Below are positions 16,791-28,876 of a stretch of 64,000 nt of DNA, in pieces; position 1 is the first letter of the stretch, and every line of letters starts with the position of its first letter. The translations under genes were made by a program, and so were the position numbers. The DNA comes from Halochromatium roseum (GTDB lineage: Bacteria; Pseudomonadota; Gammaproteobacteria; Chromatiales; Chromatiaceae): positions 62,001 to 126,000 of the forward strand of contig NZ_NHSH01000006.1 of assembly GCF_016653315.1 (NCBI RefSeq), read 5' to 3'. The notes under the pieces are model-generated. The model searched no databases. It saw nothing but the letters and a program-made list of their open reading frames with translations, and was not told the origin of the DNA.

Positions 16791-17876
16791 CTAGAGCACG
16801 GCCTCCGGATAGGAGCCAAGCACTTTGCACAGGTTCGCAGCGCCCTTCAGCTCCGCGAGCGCTGCCTCAACCTCGGGCGACTGCCGGTGCCCGCAGACAT
16901 CGACAAAAAAGACGTAATCCCACACACCCTGACGCGAGGGGCGGGATTCGATTCGGGTCATGCTCAGGCCCTGTTTCGCAAACGGGGTCAACAACCGATG
17001 CAAGCCACCCGCCTCGTTCCTGCACGACAACAGCATGCTGGTTTTATCATGCCCGCTTGGCGGCGAATCCTCAGAGCCGATGACCAAGAATCGGGTGGTA
17101 TTGCCGGGCTCGTCCTCGATACGCTGCGCCAGAACCCTCAGCGCATAGAGTTCTGCGGCCGCCTCGCTCGCCACCGCCGCGGCGTCCTCTGCCGCCGCCG
17201 CGCGCTTTGCCGCATCGGCATTGGTTCCAACCGCGACGCGCTCCGCATTCGGCAGATAGCGATCGAGCCAGCCGCGACATTGGGCCAGCGATTGCTGATG
17301 CGAGTAGACCCGCCGCACCGCAGCCAGATCCTTCGCGTTCGATAGCAGATGATGATGGATGCGCAGCGTCACCTCGCCTGCGATCAGCAGCGGCGAGCGC
17401 ATGAACATGTCGAGCGTGTGGTTGACCACCCCTTCGGTCGAGTTCTCGACCGGCACCACACCATAGTCACAGGCGCCCGCTTCGACCTCGCGAAAGATAT
17501 CGCTGATCGCACCGAACGGCTGGGCATGCACCGAGTGGCCAAAATGCTTCAGCGCCGCGGCCTGAGTGAAGGTGCCCTGCGGCCCCAAATAACCCACCTT
17601 CAGTGGCTTCTCGAGCGCCAGACAGGCCGACATGATCTCGCGGAACAGCCGAGCGATCTCTTCGCCGTCGAGCGGACCGGGATTCTCGGCCTTGATGCGG
17701 CGCAAGATCTCGGCTTCGCGCTCCGGTCGGTAGTATTTGACCGACTCACCATGGGCATCCTTGATCTTGGCCACAGCTTGGGCGCATGCGGCGCGCTCGG
17801 AGATCAGCCGCAACAGATCGGCATCGATGGCGTTGATCCGCTCGCGCACCTGTTGGAGCTGATCGTCGCTGGTCAT
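16791..17876 (-). CDS. pheA: Bifunctional chorismate mutase / prephenate dehydratase
   Basis: A 361-residue P-protein. Residues 1 to about 90 are an AroQ-type chorismate mutase (RERINAIDADLLRLISERAA). Residues from about 95 to 270 are the prephenate dehydratase (VGYLGPQGTFTQAAALKHFG, VPVENSTEGVVNHTLDMF, TRFLVIG). The C-terminal ACT domain has the ESRPSR element used for phenylalanine feedback. It makes phenylpyruvate. The start is ATG at 17876; it is 63 bp downstream of serA. A short direct repeat of TTGGCTTCG lies in the 126 bp before hisC. Confidence 0.96.
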   Translation of the reverse strand: MTSDDQLQQVRERINAIDADLLRLISERAACAQAVAKIKDAHGESVKYYRPEREAEILRRIKAENPGPLDGEEIARLFREIMSACLALEKPLKVGYLGPQGTFTQAAALKHFGHSVHAQPFGAISDIFREVEAGACDYGVVPVENSTEGVVNHTLDMFMRSPLLIAGEVTLRIHHHLLSNAKDLAAVRRVYSHQQSLAQCRGWLDRYLPNAERVAVGTNADAAKRAAAAEDAAAVASEAAAELYALRVLAQRIEDEPGNTTRFLVIGSEDSPPSGHDKTSMLLSCRNEAGGLHRLLTPFAKQGLSMTRIESRPSRQGVWDYVFFVDVCGHRQSPEVEAALAELKGAANLCKVLGSYPEAVL

Positions 17877-17939
17877 GAGTCCTGGTAACGCCTGTTGATC
17901 ACAGAAACCTCCGCTCGACCACCTTGGGTCAACCTCGTC

Positions 17940-19121
17940 TCAGGCTTGTACGGCATCAGGCAGACAACGCACTGACAACACACCATCAATGCCGGCGATG
18001 CGCTGTACCGTCTGCTCCTGACAGGGCTGGTCGATATCGATCAGCGTTACCGCTAGGTCGTCTCGCGAGCGGTTCAGCATATCGATGATATTCAAACCAT
18101 CCTGGGCGAGATCGGTCGAGATCTGCCCGAGCATGTTCGGTACGTTGCGATTGACTACCACCATCCGATGTCCACCGTTGCGTGGTAGATGGATCTCAGG
18201 GAAGTTGACCGAATTGCTGACGTTGCCATCCTCGAGATAGGCGCGAACCTGATCCGCCACCATCACCGCGCAATTCTCCTCCGCCTCACAGGTCGAAGCG
18301 CCCAAGTGCGGCAGGGTCACCACACGCGGATGCGCCTTCAGCAGATTGCTGGGGAAGTCGCAGACATAGGCGTAGAGCTTGCCAGCATCGAGCGCGGTGA
18401 CCGCTGCATCGTCATCGATGATGCCATCGCGGGAGAAGTTGAGCAGGACCGCCCCATCGCGCATGCTCTGAATGCGCTCGGCATTGATCATATGCCGGGT
18501 CTTGTCGGTCAATGGCACATGAAAGCTCATGAAATCGGAGCGCGAGACCAGATCATCGATCGACAGCGCACGCTCGACATCGGCCTCCAGTTTCCAGGCA
18601 CTGCGCACGGTGATGCTGGGATCAAAGCCGATCACCTTCATGCCAAGCGCCCGTGCGGCATTGGCGACCAACACGCCAATCGCACCTAGTCCGATCACGC
18701 CCAAGGTCCGGCCCGGCAGTTCGAAGCCGACGAACTGCTTCTTTCCGGCCTCGACCGCCTTGCCGATCGCCGCATCATCGCCCTCAAGCTCGCGGGCAAA
18801 CTGCCAGCCTTGAGCAATATTGCGCGCCGCCAGCAGCATGCCGGCCAGCACCAGCTCCTTGACCGCATTGGCATTGGCGCCCGGAGCGTTGAACACCGCA
18901 ATACCGCGCTCGGTCATCGCCGGCACCGGGATGTTGTTCACGCCCGCACCCGCGCGGCCGATCGCCTTCAGACTCGCGGGCACCGGCAGATCGTGCATCT
19001 TTGCCGAACGCACCAGGATCGCATCGGGATGGCTCAGCTCGGATGCAATCTCGTACTGCTCGCGCGGCAGCCGATTGAGGCCTGCTACAGAGATGTTGTT
19101 CAGTGTCTGGATCTTGTACAC
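17940..19121 (-). CDS. serA: D-3-phosphoglycerate dehydrogenase
   Basis: A 393-residue enzyme that oxidises 3-phosphoglycerate in the first step of serine synthesis. The NAD fold is TLGVIGLGAIGVLVANAARA (near residue 140). Catalytic signatures include LLNFSRDGIIDDDA and TLPHLGASTCEAEENCA. A C-terminal ACT domain (MVVVNRNVPNMLGQISTDLA) suggests serine feedback. It lies 4 bp after serC, giving a coupled two-step serine pathway. Confidence 0.95.
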   Translation of the reverse strand: MYKIQTLNNISVAGLNRLPREQYEIASELSHPDAILVRSAKMHDLPVPASLKAIGRAGAGVNNIPVPAMTERGIAVFNAPGANANAVKELVLAGMLLAARNIAQGWQFARELEGDDAAIGKAVEAGKKQFVGFELPGRTLGVIGLGAIGVLVANAARALGMKVIGFDPSITVRSAWKLEADVERALSIDDLVSRSDFMSFHVPLTDKTRHMINAERIQSMRDGAVLLNFSRDGIIDDDAAVTALDAGKLYAYVCDFPSNLLKAHPRVVTLPHLGASTCEAEENCAVMVADQVRAYLEDGNVSNSVNFPEIHLPRNGGHRMVVVNRNVPNMLGQISTDLAQDGLNIIDMLNRSRDDLAVTLIDIDQPCQEQTVQRIAGIDGVLSVRCLPDAVQA

Positions 19122-19125
19122 CCGA

Positions 19126-20205
19126 TCACCCCTTGGTCCGCTCGAACTCAGCCATGAAGGCGATCAGTGCATCGACACCGGCCTCAGGCATCGCATTGTA
19201 GATGCTTGCGCGCATGCCGCCGACCGAGCGATGGCCCTTGAGGGTGAGCATCCCGGCCGCCTTGGCCCCGGCGAGAAAGTCGGCATCCAGCTCAGGATCG
19301 GCGAGCGTGAAGGGCACATTCATCCAGGAGCGCGACGCCGGCTCGACCGGATTGGCGTAGAAGCTGGAGCTATCGATCGCGGCATAGAGCTTCTCGGCCT
19401 TGCGCCGGTTGATCTCGCCCATGCCCTCAAGCCCACCGAGATCCTTCAACCATTTGAACACCAGACCGGCCAAATACCAGGCATAGGTCGGCGGCGTGTT
19501 GTACATCGAGCCGCTATCGGCATGAACCCGGTAGTCGAACATGGTTGGGGTGCCACTGAGCGGCTCACCGAGCAGATCCTCACGGACGATGAGGATCGTC
19601 AGCCCTGCCGGGCCGATGTTCTTCTGCGCACCGGCGTAGATCAACCCGTAACGCGAGACATCGATCGGCCGCGACAGCAGCGTTGATGACATATCGGCCA
19701 CTAGCGGCGCCGAGGACTCGGGAATGTAAGGAAACTCGACGCCCTCAATGGTCTCGTTTGGCGTGTAATGAAGGTAGGCCGCATCCTCGGACAGTGCCAG
19801 CTCCGACTGCGCTGGCGCGCGCACGAAATGCTCAGGCTGCGTGCTGGCCGCGATATGCACAGCACAAAACCGATGCGCCTCGGCGATGGCCTTCTTCGAC
19901 CAACTGCCGGTATTGAGATAATCAGCCTTACCGGCGCGCCCGGACAGGTTCATCGGCACCATCGCAAACTGGCTCGAGGCGCCGCCCTGCAGGAACAGCA
20001 CCCGATAACCTTCCGGAATCGCCAGCAGTTCGCGCAGATCTTGTTCGGCCTGCTCGGCAATACTCATGAACTCCTTGCCGCGATGGCTCATCTCGGCCAC
20101 GCACATGCCGCTGCCGTTCCAGTCCAGCATCTCTTCCTGGGCTTGGCTGAGCACGGGCTCTGGCAGCATCGCCGGGCCGGCGCTGAAGTTATAGGGTCGA
20201 GACAT
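19126..20205 (-). CDS. serC: Phosphoserine aminotransferase
   Basis: A 359-residue PLP enzyme of the serine and pyridoxal pathways. The N-terminus RPYNFSAGPAMLPEPVLSQA is diagnostic. Further motifs are VLFLQGGASSQFAMVPMNL, VADMSSTLLSRPID and IYAGAQKNIGPAGLTI with the PLP-binding lysine, and MTL-type ending KGHRSVGGMRASIYNAMPEA. It is 45 bp downstream of gyrA, the usual gammaproteobacterial order. Confidence 0.97.
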   Translation of the reverse strand: MSRPYNFSAGPAMLPEPVLSQAQEEMLDWNGSGMCVAEMSHRGKEFMSIAEQAEQDLRELLAIPEGYRVLFLQGGASSQFAMVPMNLSGRAGKADYLNTGSWSKKAIAEAHRFCAVHIAASTQPEHFVRAPAQSELALSEDAAYLHYTPNETIEGVEFPYIPESSAPLVADMSSTLLSRPIDVSRYGLIYAGAQKNIGPAGLTILIVREDLLGEPLSGTPTMFDYRVHADSGSMYNTPPTYAWYLAGLVFKWLKDLGGLEGMGEINRRKAEKLYAAIDSSSFYANPVEPASRSWMNVPFTLADPELDADFLAGAKAAGMLTLKGHRSVGGMRASIYNAMPEAGVDALIAFMAEFERTKG

Positions 20206-20250
20206 CAGCGGTACCTTCTTCTTGATTCAATCGATTGGATAGGGGGCGCA

Positions 20251-22887
<2,637 letters not shown>

Positions 22888-23280
22888 CGCTCTTTATAAA
22901 CTTCCTAAAACAGGGATGTGTTGCGCCTGGCGGGGAGCAGTCGGGCGGCTCCGGCAACCGGGCAAAACGCGAGAGAATGAAGCCGCGATCGAATCCACCG
23001 ACACCGGGCAATCAAACCAAGCACGGCGGTAACGCGACGCTCTATCGCAAGCGATAAAAGCCAGTCATCATACCACTTGGAGCCGTTCAATATCGCGTTG
23101 GGCGCGTCTTCCAACAAAACAGCACGCCCGGTTCGCACCCTCCTCGCAGTGCCGGATCAATCAGCCGCTCAAGCACTTGCCACCGCATGAGTCCAGCCTA
23201 GCGTCAGGCGTTCGTTGTTAGCGCGGACGGAAAAGCAACAGCAGCGCCCTGGCCAACCATCAGACCGCCGCAAGCACCGG
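22888..23280. other. Intergenic region between uvrC and gyrA
   Basis: I see no gene or strong hairpin. Both neighbours run on the minus strand, so the gyrA promoter should lie here, but I cannot place it. Confidence 0.5.
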
Positions 23281-25116
23281 CTAATTCCGTTCAGACTCGG
23301 CGTGCAGTGCGTCGTGGATCTGGCGCGCGAGCGCTCGGCTGATACCCTCAACGCGGGCGATATCGTCCGGCGCCGCCCGCACCAACCCGCGTAGCCCGCC
23401 GAAGGCGCGCAGCAGATTCTGCCGGCGCTTCGGGCCGATGCCGGGAATATCCTCGAGCGTGGATGTCTTGCGCGCCTTATCGCGCCGCTGCCGGTGCCCC
23501 GTGATCGCGAAGCGATGCGCCTCATCACGGATCTGCTGAACCAGATGCAGAGCGGGCGAATCAGCGCCGGCGAGGATCGCCGCATCGCCGTCGGCCAACC
23601 CATCCGCGAGCCACAGCTGCTCGGCCCCCGCCTTGCGATCTGGCCCCTTGGAGACCCCGACTAACTTGACCCCATCGATCCCAAGCTCGTCGAGCACGGG
23701 CATGACCGCACCGAGCTGACCCTTACCGCCGTCGATGAACAGCAGGTCTGGCAGGGGAACCTCGCCGGCCTGGACCCGGCGGTAACGGCGCAGCAGCGCC
23801 TGCTCCATCGCCGCATAATCGTCGCCCGGGGTGATGCCCTCGATATTGAAGCGTCGGTAGTCGGACTTGCGCGGCCCTTGGTCGTCGAACACGACGCAGG
23901 AGGCCACCGTCAGCTCACCACGGGTGTGACTGATGTCGAAACATTCCATGCGCTGTGGAAGCGCATCAAGACCGAGCAAATCGCGCAGCGCCTCCAGTCG
24001 GCGCGCGTAGCCAGCCCGGCTACCGAGGCGTGTCTTGAGCGCCAAGGCGGCATTGTTGACCGCCATCTCGACCCAGCGCGCACGCTCGGCACGCAGTCGG
24101 TGCTTCAGCGCCACTCGCCGACCGGCGCGCTCGCTCAGCGCCGCGGTCAAGAACTCGGCCTCATCCGGCTCGGCATTCAACAGCACCTCTGGCGGGATCT
24201 CCTTATCGACATAGAACTGGGCCAAGAAGGCCGAGAGCACGGTCGCTTGATCGGCATCGACGGGCACCTGTGGAAAAAACGCCTTGTTGCCGAGGTTGCG
24301 CCCACCGCGAATGAAAAAGACTTGGACGCAGACCGTCCCGGCCTCCTCCACCGCCGCGATGATGTCGACGTCCCCGCCCTCGGCGGTGACGTATTGGCGT
24401 TGCTGGATGCGCTGTAAGGTCGCGATCTGATCGCGCAGCGTCGCCGCACGCTCGAACTCGAGCGCCTCCGCGGCCTGCTCCATCCGCTGACCAAGCTCAG
24501 CGATCACCTCGTCGGTACGCCCCTCCAAGAACTTGATGCTGTCTTGGACATCCAGTGCATAGTCCTCGGCGCACACCAGCCCGACACAGGGGCCGGTGCA
24601 GCGCTTGATCTGGTACTGCAGACAAGGCCGCGTCCGGCTGCGATAGAAGCTATCGCGGCATTGCCGCACCGGGAACAGCTTCTGCAGCAGCTGTAGCGTC
24701 TCGCGCACCGCCGAAGCACTTGGATAGGGACCAAAGTAGCGGCCCGAGCCCTTGCGCGCACCACGATAAAACGACAGCCGCGGAAACTCGTCTTGGGTGC
24801 TCAGATAGATGAAAGGATAGCTCTTGTCGTCGCGCAGGAGGACGTTGTAGCGCGGCCGATGCGTCTTGATCAGATCGCTCTCGAGCAGCAGCGCCTCACC
24901 CTCGGTGCGGGTCACGGTCACCTGGATGTCGGCGATCTGCGCCACCATCACCTGCAGCCGCCGATTCAATGCGCGGCCGAAATAACTGCTGACGCGGCGT
25001 TTCAGGTTTTTTGCCTTGCCGACATAGAGCACGCTGCCGGCATCATCAAGCATGCGGTAGACGCCTGGATCAACCGGGATCTGCGAGACTGCGGTGCGAT
25101 GATCGAAGGACGACAT
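23281..25116 (-). CDS. uvrC: Excinuclease ABC subunit C
   Basis: A 611-residue nucleotide excision repair nuclease. The GIY-YIG domain opens the protein (GVYRMLDDAGSVLYVGKAKN). A UVR motif follows near residue 205 (MEQAAEALEFERAATLRDQI). The RNase H-like domain holds MECFDISHTRGE and LLFIDGGKGQL, and a double helix-hairpin-helix closes it (LEDIPGIGPKRRQNLLRAFG). It cuts on both sides of a lesion within UvrBC. Length and domain order are complete. Confidence 0.97.
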   Translation of the reverse strand: MSSFDHRTAVSQIPVDPGVYRMLDDAGSVLYVGKAKNLKRRVSSYFGRALNRRLQVMVAQIADIQVTVTRTEGEALLLESDLIKTHRPRYNVLLRDDKSYPFIYLSTQDEFPRLSFYRGARKGSGRYFGPYPSASAVRETLQLLQKLFPVRQCRDSFYRSRTRPCLQYQIKRCTGPCVGLVCAEDYALDVQDSIKFLEGRTDEVIAELGQRMEQAAEALEFERAATLRDQIATLQRIQQRQYVTAEGGDVDIIAAVEEAGTVCVQVFFIRGGRNLGNKAFFPQVPVDADQATVLSAFLAQFYVDKEIPPEVLLNAEPDEAEFLTAALSERAGRRVALKHRLRAERARWVEMAVNNAALALKTRLGSRAGYARRLEALRDLLGLDALPQRMECFDISHTRGELTVASCVVFDDQGPRKSDYRRFNIEGITPGDDYAAMEQALLRRYRRVQAGEVPLPDLLFIDGGKGQLGAVMPVLDELGIDGVKLVGVSKGPDRKAGAEQLWLADGLADGDAAILAGADSPALHLVQQIRDEAHRFAITGHRQRRDKARKTSTLEDIPGIGPKRRQNLLRAFGGLRGLVRAAPDDIARVEGISRALARQIHDALHAESERN

Positions 25117-25326
25117 AAAGAGCGCGAGCGGGGTTACTGAGCACGAATGCGCGGCAGATGACGATTATACCGAGGCTTACTCAATGCGAAGGGCGGCGCC
25201 CTCCAGGCGATGAAGCGCGGGTTTCACAGCATCGTATATAGCGCACCGCTAGCTCAGACGATTCAGCGCTGGCTTCACCGTCGCCCGAGGCTGGTCCTGC
25301 CAGAGAGGCTACCGTATCCTGCAACA

Positions 25327-26496
25327 ATGCATGTTCCGAACTACCAAGGCGGCAGCATCGTCAATCTGATGCAGTCGCTGATCCACGCGCGCGGGCATTG
25401 GCCTGGCGATGCAGCGCCTTATCCCGAGGCGCCGTTGCTGCCCGCAGCCGAGATCCGCCAGGCGCGTCACGTCCTGCTGCTGGTGATCGATGGCCTCGGC
25501 GACGACTGGCTGCGGCGGCACTCACCCCATGGACCCTTGGCGCGACATCGGCTCGGCTCGCTCACATCGGTGTTCCCTGCCACCACCGCGTCGGCGATCA
25601 CCACCTATCTCACCGGTGATGCGCCGCAACAGCACGCGATGACCGGCTGGCATATGTGGCTAGCAGAGCTTGGCTGTGTGCTCGCAGTGCTTCCAGGCAA
25701 GCCAAGATATGGCGGCAGCAGCTATAAACAAGCCGGCATCGACGTGCAGCAGCTCTATCGCCACCGCTCGCTGTTTGCTTACCTGGACACCGCTTCTACC
25801 GTCATCTCACCACGCGCGATCGCCCGCTCAGAGTACAATTTGGCGCATCTCGGGCCGGCTCAGCTGTATCCGTATGAGCGCTTGTCCGGGATGTTCAGCG
25901 TCATCGCAAAGACCATCAAGCGCGCGCGCAAGCCAACCACCTTCTACGCCTATTGGCCCGGGCTCGATAGCCTTGGCCACGAACAGGGCATCGAGAGCCC
26001 GCAAGCCCTTGCCCATCTCGACGCGATCGAACAGGGTCTAAGCTTGCTCATGAAGCGTCTCGCCGGCACTGACTGCTTGGTGCTGATCTGCGCCGACCAC
26101 GGACAGCTCGATACCGAGCCAGCGCAGATCACCGAACTCAGTAGCATTCCAGCGCTTGCTGACTGCCTGCGAATCCCGCTTTGTGGCGAGCCACGCGCCG
26201 CCTACTGCTATGTCCGTCTCGATCAGGGCGCGCGCTTCGAGCGCCTCTGTATGGATCATCTCAGCCAAGACTTCGAGCTGTTCCGCAGCACCGATCTGAT
26301 CGACCAGGGGCTATTCGGACTCGGTCAGCCGCACCCGCGCCTACAAGAGCGCGTTGGCGACTACTGCCTCATCGCACGCGACCGGGCCCTGCTCCACCAA
26401 GCACTCATCGGCGAAAAGCCATTCCGGCAGATCGGCGTCCATGGCGGCCTCAGCTCGGCCGAGCTGATGGTGCCCCTGTGCCGCTTCGACGCCTGA
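25327..26496 (+). CDS. Type I phosphodiesterase/nucleotide pyrophosphatase-like protein (alkaline phosphatase superfamily)
   Basis: About 389 residues from the ATG at 25327 (MHVPNYQGGSIVNLMQSLIH), which reads as a natural family start; the frame stays open for 39 codons upstream. Metal and nucleophile regions of the superfamily are visible: LLLVIDGLGDDWL, FPATTASAITTYLTGDAP with the nucleophile Thr, PGLDSLGHEQG, and LICADHGQLDT. A final HGG (IGVHGGLSSAELMVPL) completes the metal site. The substrate is unknown. It is followed 54 bp later by uppP, which might point to phospholipid or isoprenoid phosphate handling. Confidence 0.85.
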   Translation: MHVPNYQGGSIVNLMQSLIHARGHWPGDAAPYPEAPLLPAAEIRQARHVLLLVIDGLGDDWLRRHSPHGPLARHRLGSLTSVFPATTASAITTYLTGDAPQQHAMTGWHMWLAELGCVLAVLPGKPRYGGSSYKQAGIDVQQLYRHRSLFAYLDTASTVISPRAIARSEYNLAHLGPAQLYPYERLSGMFSVIAKTIKRARKPTTFYAYWPGLDSLGHEQGIESPQALAHLDAIEQGLSLLMKRLAGTDCLVLICADHGQLDTEPAQITELSSIPALADCLRIPLCGEPRAAYCYVRLDQGARFERLCMDHLSQDFELFRSTDLIDQGLFGLGQPHPRLQERVGDYCLIARDRALLHQALIGEKPFRQIGVHGGLSSAELMVPLCRFDA

Positions 26497-26550
26497 GCGC
26501 TATACTCTCGCTCCCGCGCACCACGACCCGCTGTTGTAAGGACCCGCTGA

Positions 26551-27366
26551 ATGGACGTCGTCCAGATCGTTCTGCTCGCCGCTGTACAGGGCTTGACCGA
26601 ATTCCTCCCCATCTCGAGTTCGGCGCACCTCATCGTGACGCCGATCGTCTTCGGCTACGCGCTACAGAGTCTCGCCTTCGATGTCGCCGTGCACCTTGGG
26701 ACATTGGCCGCGGTGATGCTGTATTTTCGCCATGAGCTCGTGACGATGACGTTTGCCGTCGGCAGCGCTATCCGCACAGGCTCGCTTGCCGATCGCAACG
26801 CCCACTTGGGATGGATGATCCTGATCGCGACCTTGCCGATCCTTGTGCTCGGCTTCCCATTGAAGGCACTGCTTGAGGTTATCCGCGAAGACGAACGCCT
26901 CGTGCAGCTCGTGATCGCCAGTACAACCATCGGCTTCGGCCTGTTGCTCTGGCAAGCCGACCGTCTCGGCAAGCGCAGGCGTGACGAATACAAGCTGGGC
27001 TGGCGCAGCGCGCTCCTGATTGGGCTCTTCCAAGCGATGGCGATCATTCCCGGCACCTCGCGCTCTGGAATCACCATGACCGCGGGTCTATTCCTTGGGC
27101 TGACGCGGGAGGCGGCTTCGCGCTTCTCGTTCTTGCTCTCGATACCCACCATCCTGATCGCGGGACTACTAGAGACCAAGGAACTCATCGAGTCACCAGA
27201 CCCGGTCGCTTGGGGCCAGCTTTGGCTTGGGGCCGCACTCTCGTTCGCGATCGCCTACCTGACGATCCACTTCTTCTTGCGCTTCATCGAGCGCATCAGC
27301 ATGTTTCCGTTTGTAGCCTATCGCCTCATGCTGGGTCTGCTGATTTTTTGGATTGTTCTACGATGA
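26551..27366 (+). CDS. uppP: Undecaprenyl-diphosphatase
   Basis: A 271-residue integral membrane phosphatase that recycles undecaprenyl diphosphate for peptidoglycan synthesis. Both family signatures are visible: AAVQGLTEFLPISSSAHLIV at the start (residues 9-28) and the second active-site region AMAIIPGTSRSGITMTAGLF. Eight hydrophobic spans fit the BacA type. The ATG is preceded by GTAAGGA. The TGA stop is in frame with the next small gene. Confidence 0.96.
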   Translation: MDVVQIVLLAAVQGLTEFLPISSSAHLIVTPIVFGYALQSLAFDVAVHLGTLAAVMLYFRHELVTMTFAVGSAIRTGSLADRNAHLGWMILIATLPILVLGFPLKALLEVIREDERLVQLVIASTTIGFGLLLWQADRLGKRRRDEYKLGWRSALLIGLFQAMAIIPGTSRSGITMTAGLFLGLTREAASRFSFLLSIPTILIAGLLETKELIESPDPVAWGQLWLGAALSFAIAYLTIHFFLRFIERISMFPFVAYRLMLGLLIFWIVLR

Positions 27367-27429
27367 GAGATCGCCGCTATCGCCGAGCTATTTCATAGCG
27401 GCCGCATCATCGATGTCATCATCTTACTG

Positions 27430-27648
27430 GTGATGCTCGAGACCGCGGCTTTGCTGGCCTATCGTCGCATCACTGGTCGAGGTCCGAGGCCGCAAGCACT
27501 CTTGCCGACACTCGCCTCTGGCCTGCTGTTGATACTTGCGCTGCGCGCCGCCATCGCCGACCTCCGCTGGGAATTCATCGCCTTGCCGCTGACCTTAGCC
27601 TTGGTCACGCACCTGCTTGACATCGCCCAACGCTGGCGCGGGCAATAA
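27430..27648 (+). CDS. Small membrane protein downstream of uppP
   Basis: 72 residues from GTG at 27430. Two membrane helices are visible (ALLPTLASGLLLILALRAAI and EFIALPLTLALVTHLLDIAQ). I believe similar small proteins in other proteobacteria begin with a segment like EIAALFHSGR; here that segment (EIAAIAELFHSGRIIDVIIL) is encoded in the same frame directly after the uppP stop codon. The true start may therefore be a non-standard codon nearer 27367. The function is unknown. Confidence 0.6.
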   Translation: MMLETAALLAYRRITGRGPRPQALLPTLASGLLLILALRAAIADLRWEFIALPLTLALVTHLLDIAQRWRGQ

Positions 27649-27665
27649 GCACAGACCGATGCCCA

Positions 27666-27689
27666 CAAAAAAGGCAGCTCTCGCTGCCT
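27666..27689 (-). terminator. Terminator of the puf operon
   Basis: On the minus strand the order is AGGCAGC-gaga-GCTGCCT followed by a T-run (TTTTTTT counting the last stem base). It lies 68 bp past the stop codon of the last pufA. This is a textbook rho-independent terminator. Confidence 0.88.
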
Positions 27690-27756
27690 CTACTTGCTGC
27701 GCGAAACCCGGCAGGGTACCGGGTCCGCACAGCGTCTCGAACGTTGCTCGCCCGAG

Positions 27757-27945
27757 TCAGACGACAGACATGACCTGCGAGATCATGGTCGCCGCATCAC
27801 TAACGGCGGGGCCACCCAACCAGTTGAAGTCAGCGCTGCTGAGCAGGATAAAGTGAATTAGCAGGGCTAACACGAACAAGAATCCAAACAACGCTACCAA
27901 GGCGCGACGTGGATCAAAGATCTGCCAAATTTTGTGCATGGGCAT
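27757..27945 (-). CDS. pufA: LH1 antenna alpha polypeptide, third copy
   Basis: 62 residues, one membrane helix. The LH1 alpha pattern is clear: [20 protein letters not shown], then [12 protein letters not shown] with the bacteriochlorophyll-binding histidine, then FNWLG. It is the last gene of pufB1A1LMC-B2A2-B3A3. AGGAGA lies 6 bases before the ATG at 27945, the same spacing as in the second copy. It differs from copy 1 mainly in the N-terminal DPRR motif and the C-terminal tail. Confidence 0.95.
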   Translation of the reverse strand: MPMHKIWQIFDPRRALVALFGFLFVLALLIHFILLSSADFNWLGGPAVSDAATMISQVMSVV

Positions 27946-28033
27946 TCGAGTTCTCCTGAAGTAATTGCGGGCAACGGCGGCTTTTGCGCTTCGTTCCCGT
28001 CAGAAATCTAGCTGGTCTACCCGAGGTTTCGGA

Positions 28034-28177
28034 TTACAACCAAGGACGCCAAAACCAAGCCAGCAAATGTGCAAACGCGGCAACACCAACGAATGCGGAA
28101 AAGCTAGACATGAAGATGCCGTGAAACTCCTGCGCCTCTTCTTCAGTCAGGCCGGTTAGGCTTGCGTTATCAGCCAT
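28034..28177 (-). CDS. pufB: LH1 antenna beta polypeptide, third copy
   Basis: 47 residues beginning [20 protein letters not shown] and ending [10 protein letters not shown]. The histidine of FAHLLAWFW binds bacteriochlorophyll, and the FHG histidine is the second conserved one. It is identical to the other two LH1 beta copies except at two or three positions. CGGAGG lies before the ATG. It is too short for most automatic gene callers. Confidence 0.95.
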   Translation of the reverse strand: MADNASLTGLTEEEAQEFHGIFMSSFSAFVGVAAFAHLLAWFWRPWL

Positions 28178-28362
28178 GGATTCAACCTCCGGATTTCAAT
28201 AAAGGCCTCTCGGCCATTGACCGCGATACCCCCGCGGTGGGGTCGCCCTAGGGGCGTTAAGCGACCGAACCCGAGCTCTAAGCCTCGAGATCCGACAACG
28301 CGATGGAGGGGGTCGAGCACCTCAATCTCAAAGAACAGTCGCCGCTTCTCACTCAGCGACTA

Positions 28363-28554
28363 TCAATTGATTGTGCGCGTTGGCGGCATTGCCGACATAC
28401 TGCTCGCCGGAGCCTGCAGTGCGTTGTTACCCAGCCAGTTGAAGGCAGGGGACATCAACAACATGAAATGAATCACCAACGCCAACGCGAACAAAAAGCT
28501 CATAAGCCCGATTAGGCTTCGGCGTGGATCAAAGATCTGCCAAATGCGATGCAT
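28363..28554 (-). CDS. pufA: LH1 antenna alpha polypeptide, second copy
   Basis: 63 residues starting [20 protein letters not shown]. The pigment-binding histidine is in [13 protein letters not shown], and FNWLG follows. An AGGAGA ribosome binding site is 6 bases upstream. The C-terminal tail ([20 protein letters not shown]) differs from both other copies. The 185 bases between this gene and pufB3 contain several GC-rich hairpins on the transcript, the kind that often protects or separates puf mRNA segments. Confidence 0.95.
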   Translation of the reverse strand: MHRIWQIFDPRRSLIGLMSFLFALALVIHFMLLMSPAFNWLGNNALQAPASSMSAMPPTRTIN

Positions 28555-28643
28555 CAGTTTTCTCCTTTGGAAAGCCTGGCAGAGATTGGCAGACAGCGAC
28601 TGTCAAACAAATCCCCACCTTGTTCATGATCGACCAGCAACCA

Positions 28644-28787
28644 CTACAGCCAGGGACGCCAGAACCATGCGAGCAGATGCGCAAATGCCGCAACACCGAC
28701 GAATGCGCTAAAGCTTGACATAAAAATACCGTGAAATTCTTGGGCTTCTGTTTCGGTCAGGCCCGTCAGGCTTTTGTTATCAGCCAT
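28644..28787 (-). CDS. pufB: LH1 antenna beta polypeptide, second copy
   Basis: 47 residues, [20 protein letters not shown] to the WFWRPWL end. It sits 89 bp downstream of pufC and 89 bp upstream of pufA2. An upstream in-frame ATG (28865) gives an N-terminal extension without antenna character, so the ATG at 28787, shared with the other copies, is chosen. Confidence 0.95.
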   Translation of the reverse strand: MADNKSLTGLTETEAQEFHGIFMSSFSAFVGVAAFAHLLAWFWRPWL

Positions 28788-28876
28788 GGTAATTACCTCT
28801 GTGTCGTTTTCAGGTTTGACCTTACGGTCATCGTTTCCACCCAGATGGGCGGGGTGATCCGTCACCCTGGATATTC

